13,055 nt of DNA, from positions 1-13,055 of the forward strand of contig CAYZRZ010000051.1 of NCBI GenBank assembly GCA_964480995.1, written 5' to 3'. Under the pieces are notes generated by a model that was not told the origin of the DNA, searched no databases, and worked only from the letters and a program-made list of their open reading frames with translations. The number at the start of each line of letters is the position of its first letter. Position 1 is the stretch's first letter. The position numbers and the translations under genes were made by a program. Positions 1-7,297 of the stretch are shown here, piece after piece. The stretch comes from UBA1038 sp964480995. Lineage in GTDB: Bacteria > Bacillota > Clostridia > Christensenellales > Aristaeellaceae.

Positions 1-906
1 CTCGGCCCTCTGGCGCTCTGTCACGTCGATAAACCGCACGACGCAGCCGTTAAGTTTATCCTGATAGACAGGATGCAAGAGCACCTGGTACGTACGGCCC
101 TTCAACTGCAGCGTGCATTCCGCCTTGTGCCCCTCAAGGCAGCGCTTTACCTCCGCCGTAAAGACCGGATCGCGGTGCAGCAGCAGCACGCTTTTGCCCG
201 CGGCCTCCTTCTGCCCGAACAAGCGCAGCACGCTGTCATTGGCCAGGATAACGCGGCCTATTTCATCCAGCAGCAAGAGGCCCTCGCGCATATTTTCCAT
301 AATGGCGGCGATGGTGGCGTTTCTGCCTTCCGTCTCTCCCACCCGGCGGGACAGTTCCCGCCGCTGGGCCTCTATGCGCCTGTATAAGGGTAATAATTCA
401 TCATATCCCTTGGGCTGGGGGCCGAAAAGATCCAGGCCATTGATCGGATCTACGATGCTTCGGGTCAGCCGCCTGGCCAGGAGCCAGGAAAAGGCAAGCG
501 CGGCCGCAATGCTCAGCACCAGTCCCGGCAGGAGACGCATCAGGCGGTCAGACATAGTGTCCGCGGCATAGGACACCCTCAGGATGAGGCCATCCTCCAT
601 CACCTTGGCGTAGTAATAATTCTGCCTGCCAAGCGTATCGGAATATCGCTCGCTCTCCCCCCAGCCCGCGGAGATCGCCTGCTGCACCTCGGGGCGGTCT
701 ATGTGATTTCCCAGCTCTCCCGGGTCTCTTTCGCTGTCAAACAGCACCTTGCCCGTTTCATCCAGTACCGTGACACGAAGATCCCTGAGGCCCTGCCTTG
801 CTTCTCCCGGCAAACGGAGGGCTGCAGATACACCCCACAGGAGGGCAAAAAACAGCACGGTCAGCAGCACCAGGAGGCTCATCGAGCGGAAGATGCGCTT
901 TTCCAT
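1..906 (-). CDS. phoR: PhoR-type sensor histidine kinase, N-terminal part (cut by window edge)
   Basis: Membrane sensor kinase that would phosphorylate the PhoB-type regulator encoded just upstream. The reading frame is open from the ATG at 904-906 to base 1, giving 302 codons; the HisKA and ATPase domains lie outside the window. Visible parts are TM1 at about residues 9-25, an extracytoplasmic sensor region of about 90 residues, TM2 at about 120-142, a short linker, and a PAS domain from about 198 onward. The PAS region contains MENMREGLLLLDEIGRVILA and later VVRFIDVTER. The start is 2 bp after the phoB stop (TAA GC ATG), with an AGGGGA ribosome site inside the end of phoB, so the genes are probably co-transcribed. 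TM-sensor-TM-PAS order next to phoU and phoB fits PhoR. The phosphate role is inferred from context, because the kinase core is not visible. Confidence 0.9.
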   Translation of the reverse strand, partial: MEKRIFRSMSLLVLLTVLFFALLWGVSAALRLPGEARQGLRDLRVTVLDETGKVLFDSERDPGELGNHIDRPEVQQAISAGWGESERYSDTLGRQNYYYAKVMEDGLILRVSYAADTMSDRLMRLLPGLVLSIAAALAFSWLLARRLTRSIVDPINGLDLFGPQPKGYDELLPLYRRIEAQRRELSRRVGETEGRNATIAAIMENMREGLLLLDEIGRVILANDSVLRLFGQKEAAGKSVLLLHRDPVFTAEVKRCLEGHKAECTLQLKGRTYQVLLHPVYQDKLNGCVVRFIDVTERQRAE

Positions 907-908
907 GC

Positions 909-1586
909 TTAATCCCCTATCTTATATCCAACATTGCGCACAGTCTTGATATAATCACCGGCGGCTCCCAGCTTCTGCCGCAGGGACTTGATGTGCATAT
1001 CCACCGTGCGGCTCTCGCCCGCGTAATCATAGCCCCATACCTCATCCATCAGCTTGTTGCGGCTGAGCACGATATCGCGGTTGATCAGCAAGTATCGCAG
1101 CAGCTCAAACTCCCTGAAGGTCAGCTGTACGCCTTCACCCGCAACGCGCACTTCATGACGCTGGCCGCTGAGTTCAAGATCATGAAAGCTGAGTTCTTCC
1201 GCTTCCATTGGCGTGTCGCCGGCCCTTCGCAGCACCGCGTGAATGCGCGCCGTCAGCTCCGTCACCCCAAAGGGCTTGCTGACGTAGTCATCCGCCCCCA
1301 GATTCAGCCCCTTGACTTTATCAGCCTCGCTGCCTTTGGCGGTCAGCATGATGACGGGGAGCTGCGCGTAACGCTTGTTCCCCCGCAGCCTCTTTAACAG
1401 GCTCAGCCCGTCTTCTCCGGGCAGCATAATGTCAAGCAGCGCAAGATCAGGCCGCTTGCGTTCTAAAGCTTCCAGAAAATCGGCGGCGCTTTCATAGCCT
1501 TCGCAGTCAAAACCGCCGCTTTGCAGCGCGTAAACGCTCAGCTCCCGGATATCCTCATCGTCCTCTACGATATAAACCAGCGGCAT
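909..1586 (-). CDS. phoB: PhoB/PhoP response regulator (OmpR family)
   Basis: DNA-binding response regulator of 225 aa, the usual OmpR/PhoB length. The receiver domain covers residues 1-120, with acidic pair D9-D10, phospho-acceptor D52 in LLDIMLPGEDG, T82 in VIMLTAKG, and K104 in YVSKPFG. A winged-helix effector domain fills about 130-225, with the typical FELLRYL, VWGYDY, RTVDMHIKSLRQKLG and VRNVGYKI segments. All catalytic receiver positions are intact, so it should be functional. The ATG directly follows the phoU stop (TAGATG, no gap), and a GGGAG ribosome site lies within the last phoU codons, which suggests translational coupling. Position between phoU and a PhoR-like kinase supports a role in the phosphate-starvation response. 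Other OmpR-type roles cannot be excluded from the protein alone. Confidence 0.92.
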   Translation of the reverse strand: MPLVYIVEDDEDIRELSVYALQSGGFDCEGYESAADFLEALERKRPDLALLDIMLPGEDGLSLLKRLRGNKRYAQLPVIMLTAKGSEADKVKGLNLGADDYVSKPFGVTELTARIHAVLRRAGDTPMEAEELSFHDLELSGQRHEVRVAGEGVQLTFREFELLRYLLINRDIVLSRNKLMDEVWGYDYAGESRTVDMHIKSLRQKLGAAGDYIKTVRNVGYKIGD

Positions 1587-2255
1587 CTATTCTCCCACCT
1601 TGACCTTTCCCTTGACATGCTGGCCGGTGATCGAAAACACCACCCACTCCGCTACATTGACAGCATGGTCTCCTATGCGCTCCAGGTATTTGGTGATCAT
1701 CATCAGGTCCAGCGCCTGTTCGGCCGCGTCCTTGTTGTCCCGGATCAGGTCGATCAGCTCTTTCTTGATCTGGGTGAACAGATTATCCACCACATCATCA
1801 TAGGCGATCACAGCCAGCGCCAGATCAAGGTTCTTTTCAACGAAAGCATCGATCGCCTGCGTAACCATCAAAGCCGTCGCCTCCCCCATGCGGGGGATAT
1901 CGATCAGCTCGGATATATACGGCCTGTCCGCTAAAAAGACCGAGATTTCCGCGATATCCGCCGCCTGGTCTCCTATGCGCTCCATATCAGTAATCATCTT
2001 GAGTGCAGCCGATATCAGGCGAAGATCGCGGGCTACGGGCTGCTGCTGCAAGAGCAAGCGAAGACACATCGCCTCAATGTCCCGTTCCTTCTGGTTGACG
2101 GTCTGGTCCTCCGCGACGACCTTTTTGGCCAGCTCTGTATCCTGTTCCTTCAAAGCCTTGATGGAGGAGGCGATCGCCGCCTCGATCAGGGCGCCCATTT
2201 CGATCAGGTCATTATTCAGTACCTGCATCTGGTGGTCAAACTTGTTGCGCATCAT
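1587..2255 (-). CDS. phoU: Phosphate signalling protein PhoU
   Basis: Cytoplasmic PhoU of 222 aa, which in known systems links the Pst phosphate transporter to PhoR and dampens the Pho response when phosphate is plentiful. It shows two tandem PhoU three-helix repeats with the metal-binding motif duplicated 100 residues apart: E92-RIG-D96 and E192-RIG-D196. Start choice: there are two adjacent ATGs. The first (2253-2255) lies 9 nt after a GGGAG ribosome site and forms an ATGA overlap with the stop codon of the upstream pstB remnant, a classic pstB-phoU junction, so it is preferred. The gene looks intact, although its normal upstream partner pstB is only a fossil. It either works with a Pst transporter encoded elsewhere or acts without one. 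Confidence 0.95.
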   Translation of the reverse strand: MMRNKFDHQMQVLNNDLIEMGALIEAAIASSIKALKEQDTELAKKVVAEDQTVNQKERDIEAMCLRLLLQQQPVARDLRLISAALKMITDMERIGDQAADIAEISVFLADRPYISELIDIPRMGEATALMVTQAIDAFVEKNLDLALAVIAYDDVVDNLFTQIKKELIDLIRDNKDAAEQALDLMMITKYLERIGDHAVNVAEWVVFSITGQHVKGKVKVGE

Positions 2256-2557
2256 AATCCAAATCTCCCTGTGTTGTAATCTTCATTCTTTTGATCACGC
2301 GGCATAGAGAATACCCGCCCGGCGACACCAAACCCTGCCATCTCTCCCGGGAAGAAAACGCGGCGTTGTCCCATATACGAGTCGCCTGCTGCATGTTATG
2401 CGTGACGATGGCCATAGTATACTTCTTTTTCATCTCCATGACCAGTTCTTCTATCCAGACAGACAAGATCAGACGCGCCGGGGCCACCCGGATACCGAAT
2501 AGCTCTCTCGTCTTTCCATCGTTCATGCGGCACATCCGCACAATACGGTATGAGCGT
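2252..2557 (-). pseudogene. pstB: pstB remnant (phosphate ABC transporter ATPase), deleted and frameshifted
   Basis: Decayed fragment of the Pst ATPase gene. The minus strand carries an open stretch with IEELVMEMKKKYTMAIVTHN followed by MQQATRI, the PstB-specific H-loop region. At the AAAA run at 2355-2358 (TTTT on the coding strand) the frame breaks. Adding one T restores AAFFFPGEM, continuing to FSMPRDQKNEDYNTGRFGL and stop, the normal PstB C-terminus. The stop overlaps the phoU start. Upstream, RMND (2519-2530), and TLIR after removing one base, resemble the sequence just after Walker A. Walker A itself, the Q-loop, the LSGGQ signature and Walker B are missing, so most of the middle is deleted: about 300 bp remain of roughly 750. 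The C-terminal identification is firm; the RMND part is weaker. The frameshift alone could be a sequencing slip, but the deletion could not. Confidence 0.85.
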
Positions 2558-2576
2558 AAAGGCCAATGCATTCCCT

Positions 2577-2593
2577 TGTAAACTTCATGTAAA
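2577..2593 (-). promoter_or_regulatory. Putative Pho box (PhoB/PhoP binding direct repeat)
   Basis: On the minus strand two perfect TTTACA hexamers are separated by 5 nt (TGAAG), giving an 11-bp period. Known Bacillus PhoP boxes are TT(A/C/T)ACA-like repeats with about 5-bp spacers, and enteric PhoB boxes are 11-bp-period direct repeats. The site lies upstream of the pstB remnant and the phoU-phoB-phoR operon, where an autoregulated pho promoter would be expected. No good -10 is obvious; TACGCT lies 18 nt after the second repeat. Only two repeat units are clear. Confidence 0.5.
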
Positions 2594-2611
2594 GATACTA
2601 TTTGCGCAGCG

Positions 2612-2635
2612 AAAAGCCGCCCCCGAAGGAGCGGC
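2612..2635 (-). terminator. Rho-independent terminator of the 491-aa secreted-protein gene
   Basis: On the minus strand GCCGCTCC-TTCG-GGGGCGGC forms an 8-bp stem, with one U-G pair and a stable UUCG loop, followed by TTTT. It lies 20 bp after the stop codon at 2656-2658 and separates that gene from the pho operon. Confidence 0.85.
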
Positions 2636-2655
2636 CTTGCATCGTTTGCTTTGGT

Positions 2656-4131
2656 CTATTGCTGGCTGGGGGTTCCGGGATTCATCAGACTCTCCAGGAT
2701 GGTCAGCATCATCGGCCCTTCCTCAGGCAGAACAGTCACTATCCGCTCAAAGAGCTGGGGCAGAGCTGTCTGCAGAGCGGACATGATATCATTCCCGGAT
2801 TCTTCTGACATTTCCTCGAACAGCGCTATCTTTTTGAGCCCCTCGCGGGATGGAGCGGCAAACTCTTCCGTGCTCTCATAGCCTTTGCTGGTCACGGTCA
2901 ACAGAGGGCCTGCGCCAAGCGCGCTGAGGATGAAGGAGCCCTCCGAGGCATAGTCACCGCTTATGTTCGCGTTGCTGTCAATGGCCATGCCGATCGTAAT
3001 GCCCATCACATAGAGATCAATATTGCCCTTCATCTCTTCACGATTGGAGGCCTCGTCCGTAGTCTGGTTGAATGCCGCGTCAAACAGCGTGGCATAAGGC
3101 TGCGTGCCGCTCAGCACACCCTGCCGGGCCGCGGCCCAGTCAAGCGGACCTTCGGTCTGCGCGGTGGTATCAGGCATTAGCAGGGAGAAATGCATATCTT
3201 CGCCGCTAACGCCTGGAACAACGGCCACAGACAGCAAGGCTGCTGGGGATTCGTTCACCAGGATTTCGGCCTCCATGTGCATGGCTTCGGATTCATTGGC
3301 AGTGTAGAGTGTCAGGTTGGCGAGCTTTTCATCAGCAGCTTCTTTCATGCCGGCAATGCCCTTTTCAAGTTCCTTGATCATCTCCTCGGAACCGGGGACG
3401 GGCTGGCCCATCGCCTGCGCGTTTACCGCGCCGCTCTTCAGGACTGTGTCCAGCTGCTCCTGCATGGGCTTGTCTTCCTTAAACACCTTCATCATCCCGT
3501 CTAGCATATCAGCCACCTGATGGCTGTGCAGCTCAAGGGAGACTTTGCTGTCAAAGGTGCCGGAGCCTTCCAGCGCGAAGCTGCCCTCCTCAAGGGAGGC
3601 TTTCGCGAGCAACTCATCGTTGAGAAACGTTATCGCGGCCTCGGCATAGGCACCCAAACCGCCAAGCAGACCCTGCGCGTCCTCCAGCTGAGGGGTGACA
3701 GAGGGGATCATGCTTCCGGGCAGGCTGAGCTCTATCCCCGACAGCAGATTGGATACCGCGAAGCTGTCCTCAGCGCCCATCGAAGCATAGAAGTTGAACA
3801 GCTCGCCGGTTTCGCTGCCCACGCTGGCATAGGCGGCCTTCCCATCGGTCACAACGCTGGCCGTCAGTTTCCGCAGAGCGCCCAGCACAGTATTGACGAT
3901 CGCCGTCTGCGCGTCCTGGTCTTCCCGGGAAGACATGCCGGTAAACATGGCCAAGATGCCGTTGAGCGTTTCTGAGTTAACGTCAATATTGGTTTCAGTC
4001 TTGATCCTGCCGCCGCGGGCGAATACTTCCGCCTCCATCGCGGCGGGTGCCTGGGCGAGAGCGCTCAGGCCGGTCAGCATCAACATAACGGCCATCAGGA
4101 TGGCAGCGATACGTTTCAAATGATGATTCAT
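2656..4131 (-). CDS. Secreted protein of unknown function (491 aa), third of three tandem paralogs
   Basis: Exported protein that I do not recognise. Residues 1-26 are a Sec signal peptide (KR near the start, hydrophobic core, ALA-Q cleavage after 26). No lipobox cysteine, C-terminal anchor or LPxTG motif is seen, so it is probably released or loosely wall-associated. The mature part alternates beta-rich segments with amphipathic helices. It includes TDGKAAYASVG at about residues 97-107, a helical middle and a C-terminal helical block ending SALQTALPQLFERIVTVLPE plus a short tail. That block and the overall layout resemble the two neighbouring secreted proteins, so it is probably a diverged paralog. 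The ATG is 8 nt after GAGGAGG. It has its own promoter (4197-4226) and terminator (2612-2635), so it can be expressed separately. A two-lobed LolA/LppX-like sheet fold is a guess. Confidence 0.85.
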   Translation of the reverse strand: MNHHLKRIAAILMAVMLMLTGLSALAQAPAAMEAEVFARGGRIKTETNIDVNSETLNGILAMFTGMSSREDQDAQTAIVNTVLGALRKLTASVVTDGKAAYASVGSETGELFNFYASMGAEDSFAVSNLLSGIELSLPGSMIPSVTPQLEDAQGLLGGLGAYAEAAITFLNDELLAKASLEEGSFALEGSGTFDSKVSLELHSHQVADMLDGMMKVFKEDKPMQEQLDTVLKSGAVNAQAMGQPVPGSEEMIKELEKGIAGMKEAADEKLANLTLYTANESEAMHMEAEILVNESPAALLSVAVVPGVSGEDMHFSLLMPDTTAQTEGPLDWAAARQGVLSGTQPYATLFDAAFNQTTDEASNREEMKGNIDLYVMGITIGMAIDSNANISGDYASEGSFILSALGAGPLLTVTSKGYESTEEFAAPSREGLKKIALFEEMSEESGNDIMSALQTALPQLFERIVTVLPEEGPMMLTILESLMNPGTPSQQ

Positions 4132-4196
4132 GTTGGCTTCCTCCTCAATATTGCAGGCTTATTATGGTTTCGTTCAAACTTTCACAGCCTTGCGAA

Positions 4197-4226
4197 ATTA
4201 TACCCTATCCGAGGCTTGTGAATCAA
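4197..4226 (-). promoter_or_regulatory. Sigma-A promoter of the 491-aa secreted-protein gene
   Basis: On the minus strand TTGATT (4221-4226), an 18-nt spacer and a perfect TATAAT (4197-4202) lie about 65 bp before the start codon at 4131, in the 115-bp gap between two secreted-protein genes. It indicates that the third paralog can be transcribed on its own. Confidence 0.75.
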
Positions 4227-4246
4227 GAAAGCGTCTATGCCGCTTA

Positions 4247-5800
4247 TCATGGATTGGGCATCAGGAAGGCAATGCCCAGACGGGTAGCCGCCGCCAGAAG
4301 ATCCGCCTGAAGCCCGGTCTTCTGCCGGGCCAGCTCGCTTTCATTCATGCGGTCAAGGCGGATGGCACCCGCGGCCTCCACAGAGGGGATCAGCCAAGGG
4401 GCAGCAGAGCCGCCCGAGACAGATGCTTCAACCTTCGTTTCATTGGACATATCCTGCCAGGAGAATGTTCCTTCAAAGCGGGTAGCCGATCGCGTATCCG
4501 CCCCGGAAGAAAGCGTCACCTTCAGGGTGAGTGATTGGTCGCCTTCCCCTTCTATATTCTGAGGCTTGATGAGCAGGCTGTACTCCTGCGCGCGGGAGTA
4601 CTGGCGCGTCTGCGCGTCCTGCTGTTCAATCCCCTGATCATAAGAAAGGTTGAACTCATATTTTCTTTCATCATCCTGCTCGCCGGTCTGCACCGTGAAA
4701 CCCTCGGTGCCTTCAGGCTCATTGCGCATCAGGAGCGTACCGGTGAAGCTATACATCGAACCGCCGGGATCATCCGCCACAGGTCCGCCCTCAAAGCTGA
4801 GGCCGTAGAAGCTGCCTTGCGTCCGTCCCGCCGCCTTAGGCTGCATGGCAATCTCAAGCAGCGTTTTATCGCTGTCGCTGCCTGCCGCCTCCATGCGGTA
4901 ATGGATGCTTTCGATACCGCGCGTTCCGCCCATCGGAAGGGCCATATCATCAAGCAGGGTACGTCCGGCCGCGTTGTAGCGGCGGGAAATATTCACATTG
5001 CCCGATACAGGCAGCCTGTCAATGGCCGTGCTGAAACCCTGCAGCATCGAGGGCTCCAGATAAGCCGCGGATTCAGCAGCAGTCATGACCTCCCTCAGCA
5101 AGCCCGACAGGGTGCGGTTCGCGTACAGATCCGCAAGCAGCGTCTTCATCCGGGCCTTCAGGTCAGCCATCGGTATGATGATAGTGTTCACGGTGATCAG
5201 CTGGTTTTGGGCGTCACGCTCAGTGGATACGCGCGTATAACCCTGCAGCCAGAGGCTGAGCTTATCGCTCACCGCCTTCAGCTGCGCGTCAGCCTGCTTG
5301 CGCCACTCCAGATCAGCCCCGTAGACAGCGTAGATCGCGCGCTCAAGACCCGGCCAGGCGGTCCCGCGGTCCATGAGCAGATCAAGCAGCAGCCCGTCTC
5401 CGCGGACGGAAGCATAGCTCTTTCCACCAAAAAGGCTGGATGTGAAGGACTCAAGCACCCCGTCGGAGGTATGCCGGAGCTCCGCCAAAGGCGCGCCGGC
5501 GCGGCTGAGCGTGAGTGTCATATCCGCCTTGCCGCGGTTACCGCTGCCGGCGCCCTGAACTCTTTTGATGTCCAGCCGGGAACCGGGCAAAAGGGCTTTC
5601 AGCAGGGTATTCATCTGCTCATCCAGAACAGACAGGTCCAAATCGCTCGAGGCGGAGAAATCCGCGGCCACTATCAGGCCTGAGCCGTTTTGCAGCTGCA
5701 GAGCCAGTTTTTCATCCAGGGTCATGGTCTCGCTCGCGAGGGCCGAAGAAGCGCTGAGCGCCAGCAAGGCCGACAGAAGCAGGGCAATGGTTCTTTTCAT
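4247..5800 (-). CDS. Secreted protein of unknown function (517 aa), second of three tandem paralogs
   Basis: Exported protein of unrecognised family. A Sec signal peptide covers residues 1-22 (MKRT, Leu/Ala-rich core, ALA-S cleavage) and there is no lipobox or sorting motif. The mature chain is mostly short beta strands with a helical segment around LKARMKTLLADLYAN. It ends in a strand-plus-helix block, AIRLDRMNESELARQKTGLQ onward, and the C-terminal sequence PNP. The N-terminal block ALQLQNGSGLIVAADFSAS lines up with AAYQQGGNLGLTLTAELSE of the 466-aa neighbour. The C-terminal block lines up with ARIYDLRAELPQAQEAFSQA of the same neighbour. The ATG is 7 nt after AAGGAGG, and the stop of the upstream gene lies inside that ribosome site (12-bp gap), so the two are almost certainly one transcript. 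No enzyme motif is seen; a binding or cell-envelope role is only inferred. Confidence 0.87.
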   Translation of the reverse strand: MKRTIALLLSALLALSASSALASETMTLDEKLALQLQNGSGLIVAADFSASSDLDLSVLDEQMNTLLKALLPGSRLDIKRVQGAGSGNRGKADMTLTLSRAGAPLAELRHTSDGVLESFTSSLFGGKSYASVRGDGLLLDLLMDRGTAWPGLERAIYAVYGADLEWRKQADAQLKAVSDKLSLWLQGYTRVSTERDAQNQLITVNTIIIPMADLKARMKTLLADLYANRTLSGLLREVMTAAESAAYLEPSMLQGFSTAIDRLPVSGNVNISRRYNAAGRTLLDDMALPMGGTRGIESIHYRMEAAGSDSDKTLLEIAMQPKAAGRTQGSFYGLSFEGGPVADDPGGSMYSFTGTLLMRNEPEGTEGFTVQTGEQDDERKYEFNLSYDQGIEQQDAQTRQYSRAQEYSLLIKPQNIEGEGDQSLTLKVTLSSGADTRSATRFEGTFSWQDMSNETKVEASVSGGSAAPWLIPSVEAAGAIRLDRMNESELARQKTGLQADLLAAATRLGIAFLMPNP

Positions 5801-5812
5801 TAGGTAACCTCC

Positions 5813-7213
5813 TTAAAAAGCATCCTCAGTAACAAGAAATTCGGGTGTACGTTCCGCTGCCGGAACAGCCTCGCCCTCCGTACGCAAAGTCCGGCCCATA
5901 TCATGGAGAAGCAGCAGCCGCGCGGGCTCAGGAAAGTCCATCAATACCTTTTTGACAAGGTGCAGCAGCGCCTGGGAGAACGCCTCCTGCGCCTGCGGAA
6001 GCTCTGCGCGCAGATCGTATATCCGGGCAGGAGCGGCAGGCAGGGTTGCATCGCCTTTTCCCATGACCGCGTTCAAAACAACATCCAGACGTGTTTTGCC
6101 CGCGCGTTCGGACAGCACGCGCACTTTCCCCCGCGCGCCTCCGTCCTCAAATACCAGATCCGGCTCCAGTGTCAAGCGCAGGGCGCTTTCGCTTCCGCGC
6201 TTTTCCTCCGCCCACAGGCGTCCGTAAAATCTTTCTCCGGAATCAGTATCCGCCAGTTGCAGCCTGGCCGCCCCCTTCAGGCTGTACCGCTCGTCACCTA
6301 GCCGGGAGACGAGCGAAAAATCCGTGTTCACATCCCGTTCGTTAAATGCGGCGGAAAGAGACAGGTTCAAATCGTCCTTCCCCCTCGCGGCGGGGGCCTT
6401 GATATTCAGATACAGCCCCTTATTGTCCGCGTAGCCGCCGGCAAAACTCAGCTTGCGGGATACGCCGGAAGGCAGCAGCACCGTGGAAGCCATCTGCCAC
6501 CCCATCGGCTCGCCCTGCTGATCAAGCAAACGCTTCACCGTCACAGGTTTTTCAAAGCGCAGGATCTCCAGTGTTTCCCGGGCGTTTGGCGGCAGGATCG
6601 GGAGAGAAGCAGCAAGCGCTTTTTTCACCGCAGGCCATATGGCGTTCCATTCCTCCGGCTCAAGCTTGTATTCAAGCCTTCGGGGAGAGGCCCCGACATT
6701 TTTTACAGCCGCGCTGCGCTTGACTTCCTTGGCATAGGGGGCAAGCAATCCTATGGCTTCATCCGGCAGGTCGCGAAGCACGGAAGCATCAGGCAATTGA
6801 AGGAGCCAGCCAAAGTCCGGCCCATCCTCCCCCAAAAGGAGACTGACCATGTCATCTTCCCCCGGGCCTTCGAATCCCAGGCCCTCCAGCGTCAGCAGAC
6901 GCTTGCCTTTACGCTCTTCCTCCGCAATCGATAGGAGCTCTTCCCCCTGCCTGTCTATACGCAGGACATAACCAGACTTTGAAAAATCCATCCGCAGGGA
7001 AGCGTCCCTCAGCCAATCCGCAAAGGCAGGCAAACTGCCGGCTGACAGTTCCTTCCACTCACTCAGTTCAGCGGTCAGGGTAAGGCCCAGGTTACCGCCC
7101 TGCTGATAAGCGGCGGAAAGCTCCCTATACCCGCGAGGCTCAAAGGCCGAAACCTCCGCCATGGGAAGGAGAAGCGCCATGATCAGCGCGGTCAGCCTCA
7201 CGAATCGCGTCAC
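5813..7213 (-). CDS. Secreted protein of unknown function (466 aa), first of three tandem paralogs
   Basis: Exported protein of unrecognised family. Residues 1-23 form a signal peptide (TRFVR, hydrophobic core, VSA-F cleavage). The start is GTG at 7211-7213, 8 nt after GGAAGGAG; no better ATG is available near the signal peptide. The mature part is beta-rich, with a helix around EEWNAIWPAVKKALAASLP and a C-terminal block AFSQALLHLVKKVLMDFPEP. This mirrors the layout of the two downstream proteins, so the three are probably products of old tandem duplication. The gene follows uvrC after 64 bp and is followed by the 517-aa gene after 12 bp. There are no cysteine, active-site or anchor signatures. 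It could be a structural, ligand-carrying or sensor-accessory envelope protein, but the sequence does not decide. Confidence 0.86.
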   Translation of the reverse strand: MTRFVRLTALIMALLLPMAEVSAFEPRGYRELSAAYQQGGNLGLTLTAELSEWKELSAGSLPAFADWLRDASLRMDFSKSGYVLRIDRQGEELLSIAEEERKGKRLLTLEGLGFEGPGEDDMVSLLLGEDGPDFGWLLQLPDASVLRDLPDEAIGLLAPYAKEVKRSAAVKNVGASPRRLEYKLEPEEWNAIWPAVKKALAASLPILPPNARETLEILRFEKPVTVKRLLDQQGEPMGWQMASTVLLPSGVSRKLSFAGGYADNKGLYLNIKAPAARGKDDLNLSLSAAFNERDVNTDFSLVSRLGDERYSLKGAARLQLADTDSGERFYGRLWAEEKRGSESALRLTLEPDLVFEDGGARGKVRVLSERAGKTRLDVVLNAVMGKGDATLPAAPARIYDLRAELPQAQEAFSQALLHLVKKVLMDFPEPARLLLLHDMGRTLRTEGEAVPAAERTPEFLVTEDAF

Positions 7214-7269
7214 TCTCTTCTCTCCTTCCGCTATATAACGGCCGCGAAGGTCCGTTTCATGCCTGGTAC

Positions 7270-7297
7270 TTTATATTTTATTCCGGATCGTTTTCAG
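7270..7297 (-). promoter_or_regulatory. Possible promoter for the secreted-protein genes downstream of uvrC
   Basis: On the minus strand CTGAAA (7292-7297), a 16-nt spacer and TATAAA (7270-7275) span the uvrC stop codon, about 57 bp before the GTG at 7213. Each hexamer is a partial match, so this is a weak call. Read-through from uvrC is also possible. Confidence 0.3.

Noticed and set aside
2236..2571. A 111-aa minus-strand frame as a free-standing small gene
   Set aside because: Its middle is pstB sequence and its end leaves the PstB frame at 2355-2358. It overlaps the phoU start and is better explained as pseudogene debris.
4230..4246. AAGCG...CGCTT inverted repeat after the 517-aa gene
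   Set aside because: Only 5 bp of stem and no T-run, so not convincing as a terminator.
4535..5683. Long plus-strand open frame (382 aa) opposite the 517-aa secreted protein
   Set aside because: Composition is typical of an antisense shadow in GC-rich DNA (Arg, His, Gln, Leu rich). There is no ribosome site, while the minus strand has a signal peptide, ribosome site and tight operon spacing.
7237..7256. Hairpin (AACGG, bulged A, CC, loop TTCGC, GGCCGTT) after uvrC on the minus strand
   Set aside because: Short bulged stem followed by ATATAG rather than a T-run. It is too weak to call a terminator and may only be a leader structure for the 466-aa gene.
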